A DNA stretch of 64,000 bases, from NCBI GenBank assembly GCA_016213205.1, contig JACRAZ010000017.1, forward strand, positions 91,488 through 155,487, given 5' to 3'. The stretch is from Burkholderiales bacterium (GTDB lineage: Bacteria; Pseudomonadota; Gammaproteobacteria; Burkholderiales; Burkholderiaceae_C). Positions within the stretch are counted from its first letter, which is position 1. Every line of letters begins with the position of its first letter. Positions 39,658-45,990 of this stretch are shown piece after piece. The position numbers were made by a program, and so were the translations under genes. The notes beneath the pieces were generated by a model, which ran no database searches, was not told where the DNA came from, and was given only the letters and a program-made list of their open reading frames with translations.

Positions 39658-39843
39658 TCACCCCTTCGCGGTAACCCGCTCCCAGGTCCGATTCAGCACA
39701 TCGAGTTGCTTCGCCGAAAGGTCGCGGCCCTGGGCGCGCTGACGCCTGATGCTGTCGATGAAGGTGCGCTCCCAATCGGAGAGCTTGGACTCGCGGGCCT
39801 CGCAGTCCTCGATGAGCTGCTCGGTGTCGTCGTCGGTGTTCAT
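39658..39843 (-). CDS. small phage protein
   Basis: 61 aa, charged, helical (SDWERTFIDSIRRQRAQGRD). Its ATG overlaps the stop of the integron integrase gene as ATGA; its stop lies 2 nt before DUF5131. Resembles short conserved phage proteins with a WER-FI-SI core; function unknown. Confidence 0.65.
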   Translation of the reverse strand: MNTDDDTEQLIEDCEARESKLSDWERTFIDSIRRQRAQGRDLSAKQLDVLNRTWERVTAKG

Positions 39844-40871
39844 GCGCAGATCCTGTCGAGCGGGCTGCGCACGCCGCTGTGGCCCACGGTGGCGACGTGC
39901 GTGTAGATCATGGTTGTGGCCACGTCGGAGTGGCCTAGCAGTTCTTGGATGCGGCGCAGGTCCGTGCCGGACTCCAGCAGGTGCGTGGCAAAGCAGTGCC
40001 GCAGCGTGTGCGGTGTCGCTGGCTTCGAGATGCCTGCGCGCCGCACAGCTTCCTTCATCGTGCGCTGGATGCTCTTGTCGTCGAGGTGGTGGCGGCGGAT
40101 CGCGCCGGTGCGGTGGCAGGTGACGTAGCCCTTGGTGGCAAAGACGAATTGCCACGGCCAACTGGACGCGGCCTTCGGGTACTTCACTGACAGCGCGTGC
40201 GGCATCTCGACATCCGCGTGGCCGGTGGCCAGGTCAACGGCGTGCCACTGCGCACGCAGGGCCAACTGCGCCTCAAGCTCTGGCACCAGACTCTTGGCCA
40301 GCGTGGTGACCCGATCCTTCGCGCCCTTGCCGTCGCGCACGAACACCTGAAGGCGCTTCAGGTCAAGGTCCTTGACCCGCAGGCGCTGAACCTCGGCCAG
40401 GCGCAGGCCGGACGAGTAGATGAGTTTCAGCGCGAGGCCATGGCTGCCGTGCAGGTGCTGCATCACCGCGGCTGTCTCCGCGACCGAAAGGACCGTGGGC
40501 ACATGCTTTGACGGCTTGGCCTGCACGATGCCGTCCAGCCACGTCCACTCGCCGCCGAGCACCTGGGTGTAGAGGAACTTGATCGCGCTGAGGGCCTGAC
40601 GCTGGGTTCCGGCCGAGACGTTGCGCACGGTGGCCAGCGAGGTTAGGAACGCCTCGATGTCTGTTGGGCCCATGTCGCGCGGGTGCCGGCGGCCAGACCA
40701 GGCCACAAAGCGCTTGATCCAGTGCACGTAGGCCTGCTCTGTCTTGAGCGAGTAGTGCCGCACCCTGATGGCTTCGCGCACCGCGTCGCTGAGCATCCGC
40801 GGGCGCTGTGGGGCGACAGCCGATAACACCGGAGCTTCGGCGGGATCAGCGAGGGAGGACGGTGCGTGCAT
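39840..40871 (-). CDS. intI: integron integrase
   Basis: 343-aa tyrosine recombinase of the IntI group. It starts ATG 40871. Core residues are all present: R157 (SSGLRLAEV), K182 region (RDGKGAKDR), H288 and R291 (TPHTLRHCFATHLL), H314 (LLGHSDVATT) and Y323 (MIYTHV). The IntI-specific insert is clear at about 225-262: HALSVKYPKAA, WPWQFVFA and RTGAIRRHHLDD. The N-terminus (IRVRHYSLKTEQAYVHWIKR, RHPRDMG) is also IntI-like. It faces away from the attC array in normal integron geometry, but its stop is coupled by ATGA to a phage gene, and it lies inside the phage leftward operon. No LexA box was seen upstream. Confidence 0.93.
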   Translation of the reverse strand: MHAPSSLADPAEAPVLSAVAPQRPRMLSDAVREAIRVRHYSLKTEQAYVHWIKRFVAWSGRRHPRDMGPTDIEAFLTSLATVRNVSAGTQRQALSAIKFLYTQVLGGEWTWLDGIVQAKPSKHVPTVLSVAETAAVMQHLHGSHGLALKLIYSSGLRLAEVQRLRVKDLDLKRLQVFVRDGKGAKDRVTTLAKSLVPELEAQLALRAQWHAVDLATGHADVEMPHALSVKYPKAASSWPWQFVFATKGYVTCHRTGAIRRHHLDDKSIQRTMKEAVRRAGISKPATPHTLRHCFATHLLESGTDLRRIQELLGHSDVATTMIYTHVATVGHSGVRSPLDRICA

Positions 40872-40876
40872 GGCGT

Positions 40877-40883
40877 GTTAGGC
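40877..40883 (+). other. candidate attI recombination core
   Basis: GTTAGGC fits GTTRRRY exactly and lies 5 nt upstream of the intI start, where attI is expected. No left-hand attC arm or hairpin precedes it, so it is not an attC. A second weaker core, GTTATGT, is at 40908-40914. IntI binding sites were not defined. Confidence 0.55.
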
Positions 40884-40923
40884 GACAAATCGTGTCGTTC
40901 ACTTCACGTTATGTGTCATGCGA

Positions 40924-41766
40924 TCAGTCGCCGCAGAAGCATGCAAGCGCTTCCTCGTCGGCATCGAACATGTCCTCTTGCGAATCGGCGTAAGCCAGCA
41001 TCTGCGCATAGCTCGGGCCGTCCTTTGTGAACCGCGCACCATCGGTGATGCGCGCTGACGATTGCAACGATGCCTCCTGGGCGATCCACCATACCGCCCT
41101 TGAAGGCCGCTCGCGGATCAGGCTCAATCGCTGCGCTGGTGGCTTCAGAAAGCACAGGTCGCAGTTGCCGTGCATCGTCTTGCCGTTGACCACTGGCAGG
41201 GCAAGGTCGAACGGCTGCTGTCGCCAGAACGACAGAACGTCCTGCACGCTGATGCCGGCATCCGCCAGCGGCACGCGGCGGTCAACCCCGCGGGTGCCGC
41301 CGCTTGGGCTGGCGCGCACCTTTGCCACCCGGGCCGGCTCGTCGGCACGCATGCCGATGAGGTTGTCCCACTCTTCCCATTCCTGCGTCCGTAGGTAGCG
41401 CACGGCCGAAAGGATCTTCAACTCGGTGGTGCAGAAGCGCGTCGCCGGGTTCGGCAGGTACTGCTTATCGCGGATCAGCGCCTCGAATGGCTCACCCATG
41501 CGCGATGCGGTGTCGAAGTCGACGGTTCGCACATTGCGACCGGACACGTACTCGACCCACACCATCGGCACGGACCACTGCTCAGAGCACTCCTGAACGA
41601 AGGCCAGCGTAGCCGGGTCTTCCTTGCCGGTGTTCGCAAAGCACACAACCGCACCGGCCGGAAGCCCCCCATTGCTCTGCAGCACGCGCCACAGCATGTA
41701 GGCGCTCGTGCGCCCGCCGCTGAAGCTGATGCAGGTAGGGCCGTCAATCTTGAATGGGTCGCGCAT
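40924..41766 (-). CDS. PAPS reductase-like phage protein (cassette 1)
   Basis: 280 aa of the adenine-nucleotide alpha-hydrolase fold. The PP-loop is SFSGGRTSAYMLWR, followed by FANTGKEDPATLAFVQEC, TRFCTTELK and MHGNCDLCFLK; the cysteines could bind a cluster or metal. Relatives include CysH and DndC; phage members are common but their substrate is unknown. The ATG at 41766 is preferred; a GTG at 41793 lies in the left arm end of attC1. The gene fills the first cassette, antisense to the attC. Confidence 0.85.
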   Translation of the reverse strand: MRDPFKIDGPTCISFSGGRTSAYMLWRVLQSNGGLPAGAVVCFANTGKEDPATLAFVQECSEQWSVPMVWVEYVSGRNVRTVDFDTASRMGEPFEALIRDKQYLPNPATRFCTTELKILSAVRYLRTQEWEEWDNLIGMRADEPARVAKVRASPSGGTRGVDRRVPLADAGISVQDVLSFWRQQPFDLALPVVNGKTMHGNCDLCFLKPPAQRLSLIRERPSRAVWWIAQEASLQSSARITDGARFTKDGPSYAQMLAYADSQEDMFDADEEALACFCGD

Positions 41767-41791
41767 GCTGTCCTTCGGCACTCCACCAGCC

Positions 41792-41880
41792 ACATAACTC
41801 GTCCATCGAGAGGACGGCCCCGGTAGGCTGGCTCATCTCTTGGTGCGCAGTGGGGCCGCCTCTCATGTCAAACGTTAGGC
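41792..41880 (+). repeat. attC site 1 (89 bp)
   Basis: Left core ACATAAC (one mismatch to RYYYAAC) and right core GTTAGGC. Hairpin arms GAGAGG-A-CGGCCCC (41808-41821) and GGGGCCGCCTCTC (41852-41864) pair perfectly except the extra-helical A at 41814 in the left arm. This polarity indicates a plus-strand orientation, pointing away from intI. Confidence 0.85.
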
Positions 41881-42162
41881 CGCAGGCAGCGCCTTAGCGC
41901 GCACACGATGCCCGCGCCACGTCACGTCGTACGTTTCGGCAAGCCCTTTGCTCAGGAGCGCCGTTGCGGCGGCAGTCACACGCTGGTGGTTGTCGTCGCG
42001 GAAGTAGTAGGCCGCCGGGTTGAACGTGCCCATGTAGGGCATGTAGTGCAGCGTCACGCCTTTGCGCAACGCTTCCAGTAGGGCTGCCTGCGTCTTGGGC
42101 AGCGGCCTAACATGGCGGTCAACTTGACCCGCAAGGGCGGGGTGCGTTTGCGTGTTACTCAT
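41875..42162 (-). CDS. hypothetical cassette protein (cassette 2)
   Basis: 95 aa, basic; contains TQAALLEALRKGVTLHYMPY, RDDNHQRVTAAATALLSKGL and a WRGH end, suggesting a small winged-helix-like fold. Its start codon lies in the loop of attC2 and its stop (TAA) is formed by the core of attC1, so it spans the cassette exactly, antisense to the attC sites. No function known. Confidence 0.65.
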   Translation of the reverse strand: MSNTQTHPALAGQVDRHVRPLPKTQAALLEALRKGVTLHYMPYMGTFNPAAYYFRDDNHQRVTAAATALLSKGLAETYDVTWRGHRVRAKALPAA

Positions 42163-42206
42163 GCTTTTCCTCGCGCCCTTGCGGGCAAGTTACCTCTACG
42201 TTAGGC
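42105..42206 (+). repeat. attC site 2 (102 bp)
   Basis: GCCTAAC (42105-42111) and GTTAGGC (42200-42206) are perfect complementary cores. Arms AACTTG-A-CCCGCAAGGGCG (42121-42139) and CGCCCTTGCGGGCAAGTT (42174-42191) pair over 18 bp with an extra-helical A at 42127 in the left arm. Long loop of 34 nt, containing the start codon of the cassette-2 gene. Confidence 0.92.
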
Positions 42207-42240
42207 GCTTCAAGTCGGGCCAGCAGTAGGCCCGCCATCA

Positions 42241-42471
42241 TCACGCCGAGAAGGCTGCGATGCGCCGCTGCAGCACATCGGAATAGGCGGCCATGTGGCC
42301 TTCCTGCTCCGTCAGGCGCTGCTTCTCTTCAGTCGGCAGAGCATCGAAGATTCCGCCGATCTGCGAGCAAAACGCCCGCAGTTTGGTCAGCTTGTCGTCC
42401 AGTTCGCGCTTCTCGTCCACAACGCGCTGTTGGTGCGGTTGCAAAGTGAAGTTCGTTGCTTCGGTGGTCAT
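42241..42471 (-). CDS. small coiled-coil phage-type protein (cassette 3)
   Basis: 76 aa, predicted as largely helical: QQRVVDEKRELDDKLTKLRAF continues to a C-terminal VLQRRIAAFSA (quoted in part). Similar short proteins are widespread in phages. The ATG at 42471 is preferred to an upstream start at 42510. Function unknown. Confidence 0.65.
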   Translation of the reverse strand: MTTEATNFTLQPHQQRVVDEKRELDDKLTKLRAFCSQIGGIFDALPTEEKQRLTEQEGHMAAYSDVLQRRIAAFSA

Positions 42472-42512
42472 GCCATTAGTCCTCGAAAGTCGGCGCGTGA
42501 ATCGGGGCACGC

Positions 42513-42569
42513 GCCTAACCCCTCATTCCAGCCGACGCCTAGCGGCGCGGCTGAATTCGATCGTTGGGC
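42513..42569 (+). repeat. attC site 3 (57 bp, classic 59-base-element type)
   Basis: Cores GCCTAAC and GTTGGGC. Arms CAGCCG-A-CGCC (42529-42539) and GGCGCGGCTG (42544-42553), extra-helical A at 42535, 4-nt loop. Layout and even the arm sequence closely resemble the well-known aadA-type attC. Confidence 0.93.
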
Positions 42570-42760
42570 GTCTTGCTGTCGGGCACGCAAGCACACCCGC
42601 GCGGGTTCGTGCACAGGCTCGGTTCGCCCAGGCACTCGAATTCAGCCTCCGCAGGCTTCAGCCAAACGCACTGATCTCCGAGCCCTTCGCGCTCACACTC
42701 GCAGGTGCTGCGCGTGCAGACGCCGTCCACGCCCCGCCGAAGTGGCTTGTTGTCGCTCAT
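42539..42760 (-). CDS. Cys-rich small protein (cassette 4, gene e)
   Basis: 73 aa with eight cysteines in pairs (VCTRSTCECE, CVW, CLGEPSLC, GCAC), suggesting metal binding. ATG 42760 overlaps the stop of the next gene (ATGA); its stop lies in the hairpin of attC3, so its end crosses the cassette border. Function unknown. Confidence 0.55.
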   Translation of the reverse strand: MSDNKPLRRGVDGVCTRSTCECEREGLGDQCVWLKPAEAEFECLGEPSLCTNPRGCACVPDSKTPNDRIQPRR

Positions 42761-42981
42761 CGCTGGTCCTTCGGCATCGTTCGCGCGGGTGCCGTCAAGC
42801 CACGCCACCGCTTAGGCCGCGTGGCCGGCAGAAGCACGGCGCCAGGGATGCACCACACTCCATCGCGCCATTCACGGCGGAACAGGAAGCGAGACTGGCG
42901 GTACTCAACCTCATAGATGCCTTCGTGCACGGGGTCAACCGCGACCGGGAACCAATGCGTCACGTTGCGTCGTTGGTTCAT
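42757..42981 (-). CDS. hypothetical protein (cassette 4, gene d)
   Basis: 74 aa; the segment THWFPVAVDPVHEGIYEVEY, then WRDGVW, resembles short phage proteins with a beta-rich fold. Overlaps both neighbours by ATGA. Function unknown. Confidence 0.6.
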   Translation of the reverse strand: MNQRRNVTHWFPVAVDPVHEGIYEVEYRQSRFLFRREWRDGVWCIPGAVLLPATRPKRWRGLTAPARTMPKDQR

Positions 42982-43166
42982 ATCCCGCTCGGCCTTGCAA
43001 GTTCGCCCGCGATCTGGTGCACAGCGTCAAGCAGCCCTTGCAGTCGCTTCGCTTCCTTGGCGAGTTTCGCGTTCTCGACGTGGAGGCGGTCAATCTCTGC
43101 CCGGCATTCCATCGCCACCTTGTGCCAGTACGCCGCGTTGCTGGGCGCTTCGTCGTTCAGTCTCAT
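42978..43166 (-). CDS. hypothetical coiled-coil protein (cassette 4, gene c)
   Basis: 62 aa, helical: AMECRAEIDRLHVENAKLAK has a coiled-coil pattern. ATGA overlaps on both sides. Confidence 0.55.
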   Translation of the reverse strand: MRLNDEAPSNAAYWHKVAMECRAEIDRLHVENAKLAKEAKRLQGLLDAVHQIAGELARPSGI

Positions 43167-43381
43167 GAGTAGTCCTCGTCAAAGTGGCAAGGCACCGTCC
43201 ACTGCCTGCCGCATCGGTGGCACTCCACGATGTCGTGCTCGTCCACCACTCCACAGCAGTCCACCGTGCGCGGCTCTGGGCAGCGGTGCAGGTGCTTCTG
43301 GCACAACTCGGGCTTCTCGGTGTCGTGCAGGCTGCACCCGCCTTTGATCCGGCCACCTTCGTAGCGCTTAGGCGTCGTCAT
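43163..43381 (-). CDS. small zinc-finger-like protein (cassette 4, gene b)
   Basis: 72 aa; CSLHDTEKPELCQKHLHRC and VECHRCGRQWTVPC offer two Cys/His metal sites. Overlaps the gene before it by 14 nt. Confidence 0.55.
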   Translation of the reverse strand: MTTPKRYEGGRIKGGCSLHDTEKPELCQKHLHRCPEPRTVDCCGVVDEHDIVECHRCGRQWTVPCHFDEDYS

Positions 43382-43643
43382 AAAGGTCGTGCTCTTGGCA
43401 CAGGTTGTCCATGTCTAGTCTGGCGCGTTGCGTCACAAGCTCGCGGCCGTCGCGGAACACAAGGCATCGGTAGCGCTGCCCCGGCCTGATCTTCCACTTG
43501 TCCGCCTTCACGCCGTCCAGCACCAGCCGTTCGTCGGCTGTGAGTTCGTTCTCTGGCGGCCCATAACTGCGCCACATTTCGCTGGCGTCGCAGTGGTAGA
43601 ACTTGCGAGCCGTTCGAACCTCGTCTTTCAGTACAAACATCAT
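43368..43643 (-). CDS. hypothetical protein (cassette 4, gene a)
   Basis: 91 aa starting MMFVLKDEVRTARKFYHCDA, with KWKIRPGQRYRCLVFRDG, a pattern seen in short phage proteins. The start lies 19 nt inside (left of) the attC4 left core; the gene and four followers form an overlapping run in a single cassette. Function unknown. Confidence 0.6.
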   Translation of the reverse strand: MMFVLKDEVRTARKFYHCDASEMWRSYGPPENELTADERLVLDGVKADKWKIRPGQRYRCLVFRDGRELVTQRARLDMDNLCQEHDLYDDA

Positions 43644-43661
43644 CACGCTCCGGTAAGGGCC

Positions 43662-43763
43662 GCCCAACAGTGCGCTCAAGCGGACCCAGGCCGGCGGGCA
43701 ACGCTCAAGCATTCCTTGACAGTTCATCTGCGCCGGCCCGGGCCGCTTAGCTCCGCGTTATGG
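43662..43763 (+). repeat. attC site 4 (102 bp)
   Basis: Left core GCCCAAC (perfect RYYYAAC) and right core GTTATGG (deviates from GTTRRRY). Arms GCGG-A-CCCAGGCCGGCG (43680-43696) and CGCCGGCCCGGGCCGC (43731-43746) pair with one mismatch and an extra-helical A at 43684. The same polarity as the other three. Confidence 0.8.
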
Positions 43764-44239
43764 CGCTCGCGGTAGGGCGAGAGTCGGCAAGACGCGGCCA
43801 GCATCAGCGGGTGCGCTGGAAGCCCATGCTTCGTCACTGCCAAGCATCCAGCGCTGCGGCTGGCGCGCTCAATCAGGTGCAGCACTTCGGCCGGCCGAGA
43901 CAAGCCGCGTGCCCTGTCGCCCCAGGCCACGCACACCGCGCCAGCAGGGCCAAGCGCCGCCTTGATGTGGTTGTCGTTGTCGCAGCCCACGGGGTAGCCG
44001 GCCGCCTTCAGGTCGCGCGGGTCGGTGGCTCGCCAGGCGTAGAGGTTCACCACCTGAATGCCGTCGAACTGGTGCGCCTTGGCAAAGCCGATGCACCGCC
44101 GAATGGTCGGGTCGTCTTGCTCAGCGTCGGCCGTGCTCGGGTTCAGCATCACAAACAGCAAGTACTGCCCTGGTCCCCACTGTCGGCCCAGCCGGTAGCG
44201 GTATTGCCCGCATTCGCTCATTGCTGCATCGCGCTCCAT
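43724..44239 (-). CDS. DUF1643 family protein (cassette 5)
   Basis: 171 aa. Family features: YRLGRQWGPGQYLLFVMLNPSTADAEQDDPTIRRC (quoted to 20: YLLFVMLNPSTADAEQDDP), GIQVVNLYAWRATDPRDL and VCVAWGDRA. ATG 44239 has AGGA upstream. The last residues (RHNAELSGPGRRR) are encoded by attC4, so the C-terminus was acquired from, or trimmed by, the recombination site. The biochemical role of DUF1643 is unknown. Confidence 0.82.
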   Translation of the reverse strand: MERDAAMSECGQYRYRLGRQWGPGQYLLFVMLNPSTADAEQDDPTIRRCIGFAKAHQFDGIQVVNLYAWRATDPRDLKAAGYPVGCDNDNHIKAALGPAGAVCVAWGDRARGLSRPAEVLHLIERASRSAGCLAVTKHGLPAHPLMLAASCRLSPYRERHNAELSGPGRRR

Positions 44240-44315
44240 CGTTTCCTCGTTTCTCAACCAGCACCCTACCCCTGCGCTGCAGGTGAGCGCTGTAGGATGA
44301 ATTGCCGGGCGCTGC

Positions 44316-45500
44316 TCATGCTGCCTGCAGCACCTTGCGGTGCCCGTCCGTGTTCATGGCGGAAACCACGCCAGCCTTCTCCAGCGATTCCAGCAGCCTG
44401 GCGGCGCGGTTGTAGCCGACCTGCAGGTAGCGCTGCACCAGCGAGATCGAGGCCTTGCCCTGCTTGACGACCACCTTGCGTGCTTCCTCGTACATCGGGT
44501 CATCGCCGGTGCCGAAGGTGATCACCGTGTCGCCGGTGGCGGTTGACAGCGTCGCGGTGGTGCCGTGCTCGCGCGTCAGGTTCTCCATCGCTGCGGCGGC
44601 CTCCTCGATCGGTAGAGGGGCGCGGCCGCCGAGCTCGGCGACCAGCGCGCGGATCAATGGCGACAGCTCGCCGGTGGCAATGGCGACATCAGCATCGAAG
44701 CGATCGGCCGCGGCGTCCTCGCGCTGTTCCATGAATACCCCGTCGGCGAGCTCGATGCGCTGCAGCCGGAGGTCGTCGACGAGCACGAAGGAAACTCGGG
44801 CGTCGAAGGTCAGCGCAAGGCGCGTCGGCACCTTGCCGCTGATGATGTGGTCCCTGACGTCCGGCGCGTCCAGCGTGGTGTGCTGGTACCGGATCACGGC
44901 ATGGCTCTCCGCGTTCTCGAGCACGGCCTCGCGGTCGATGTAGAAGCGGTCCGGGGCGCCCTCGATAAGCCAAGTGCCCATCGTGGAGTCGACGAAGTGG
45001 TGCACCTTGAGCGGGTGCAGGTTCATCTTCGGCCACGCTGCGATCAGCAGGGAGATCGCGGCATCCGCCCCGGTCTGGCTGGATGCGTCGACGGCAAGCA
45101 ACTTCTCGCTGGGATCGATCCAGACCTTCGTCGTCTTCCGGCGCGTGAACGCAGCCGGCAGCAGCTCCAGCGTGGCCTGGTCCTTCAGCTCGCGGCGTTG
45201 TCGCTTGCCAGGTTTGCGGCCTGTCTGGCGCTCGATCTCCGCGGCCATCTCGGCGACGCGGCGCTTGATGACTTCCTCTGGCAGCAGCCGGGTCTCCGTC
45301 ATCGCCGCAGCGATCCAGTGGCCATTGACGGCCTCTACCAGCGCGCCGTGTTCGGCGCCGCGGGGCGGCACCCAGCCGGTGCTCGCGGGCTGCGTCGGCG
45401 CGCACGGCGCGAAAGGGTGGAGCGAGAGTTCATCGGCGAGCGTAGCCGCGCTGGTGGGCAGTTCTGCGCCGATGGCATAGAGCATCAGGTTCTTGAACAT
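44316..45500 (-). CDS. rdgC: RdgC-like protein fused to an FtsK-gamma-like domain
   Basis: 394 aa. Residues about 1-310 match RdgC, a ring-shaped DNA-binding protein that modulates RecA: MFKNLMLYAIG, ASTGWVPP, LLPEEVIKRRV, RRELKDQATLELLPAAF and WIDPSEKLLAVDA. Residues about 325-394 form a winged helix very like the FtsK gamma domain (YEEARKVVVKQGKASISLVQ, YNRAARLLESLEKAGVVS), which in FtsK reads KOPS sites. The junction is one open frame without a stop. Chromosomal RdgC proteins of about 300 residues lack this tail. Confidence 0.88.
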   Translation of the reverse strand: MFKNLMLYAIGAELPTSAATLADELSLHPFAPCAPTQPASTGWVPPRGAEHGALVEAVNGHWIAAAMTETRLLPEEVIKRRVAEMAAEIERQTGRKPGKRQRRELKDQATLELLPAAFTRRKTTKVWIDPSEKLLAVDASSQTGADAAISLLIAAWPKMNLHPLKVHHFVDSTMGTWLIEGAPDRFYIDREAVLENAESHAVIRYQHTTLDAPDVRDHIISGKVPTRLALTFDARVSFVLVDDLRLQRIELADGVFMEQREDAAADRFDADVAIATGELSPLIRALVAELGGRAPLPIEEAAAAMENLTREHGTTATLSTATGDTVITFGTGDDPMYEEARKVVVKQGKASISLVQRYLQVGYNRAARLLESLEKAGVVSAMNTDGHRKVLQAA

Positions 45501-45886
45501 CACGCCGCCTCGACCGTGGTCGCCGCTTCCATGTGGCGCTTCGCCTCGTCGGCCGTCGCCAGCTCGAAGCGGGGGTGCGTCTTGCCGTCCGGGGTGATCA
45601 CCGCGAACTTGTGGACCTGGAACAGCCCGCCCAGCGTCCAGTTGCAGCCGCGGCCCGGCTTCTCGCCGCGCTTGTAGCTGCCGGCCCCGGTGAAGCGGCC
45701 GACGCAGGAAAAGGCGAGGTAGGGCTCGACCGCGTCGAAGTCGTGGCCGGCACCGGCCTTGATGAGATCGTAGGCACTCTGCACGGTGCCGCACATCGGG
45801 CACTTGAAGGCGAGGTGCAGCGTCGGCACGCTCTGGGCCTTGCAGGCGTCGTGGAACTCCTGCAGCGTCATCGTCGTGGTGGTCAT
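45500..45886 (-). CDS. VVA0879-like phage protein
   Basis: 128 aa; FKCPMCGTVQSAYDLIKAG and AFSCVGRFTGAG followed by a Gly-rich GRGCNWTLGGLFQVH are the marks of the VVA0879 family, a putative zinc protein of phages. Its stop shares a base with the RdgC start. Function unknown. The 104 nt upstream of it show nothing recognisable. Confidence 0.75.
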   Translation of the reverse strand: MTTTTMTLQEFHDACKAQSVPTLHLAFKCPMCGTVQSAYDLIKAGAGHDFDAVEPYLAFSCVGRFTGAGSYKRGEKPGRGCNWTLGGLFQVHKFAVITPDGKTHPRFELATADEAKRHMEAATTVEAA

Positions 45887-45990
45887 CGTGGTGCTCTTCG
45901 GTTAAAGGTCCGGGTGGGCCTCGCGGCCGCTGGCATCAGGGAGGGAGAGGAGACAGGAGGATTCGCCAGCACGGACACCCGGGTTGATCG

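Larger units (their letters stand above)
39840..44257. mobile_element. integron carried by the prophage (intI, attI region, five cassettes)
   Basis: Contains intI, a candidate attI core at 40877-40883 and four attC sites delimiting cassettes: 40878-41874, 41875-42200, 42201-42563 and 42564-43757; a fifth (DUF1643) follows attC4 without a recognisable end site. The right boundary near 44,257-44,315 is uncertain because no further attC is present before the RdgC gene. All recognised cassette genes read leftward, opposite to attC orientation and in the direction of phage transcription. Confidence 0.82.

Noticed and set aside
40872..40923. LexA box controlling intI
   Set aside because: No CTGT-N8-ACAG palindrome was found upstream of intI; control by the phage transcript seems more likely.
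42810..42830. CTTAGGC cores near 42,810 and 43,367 as extra attC ends
   Set aside because: They lack the leading G of GTTRRRY, and no partner core with a hairpin and extra-helical base was found; the stem-like GCCACGC/GCGTGGC near 42,800 has no flanking cores.
42295..43347. Long plus-strand reading frame (350 codons) across the cassette array, in the attC direction
   Set aside because: It crosses attC3 and several overlapping minus-strand genes, has odd Ser/Arg-rich composition and no recognisable domain; the minus-strand frames resemble known small phage proteins.
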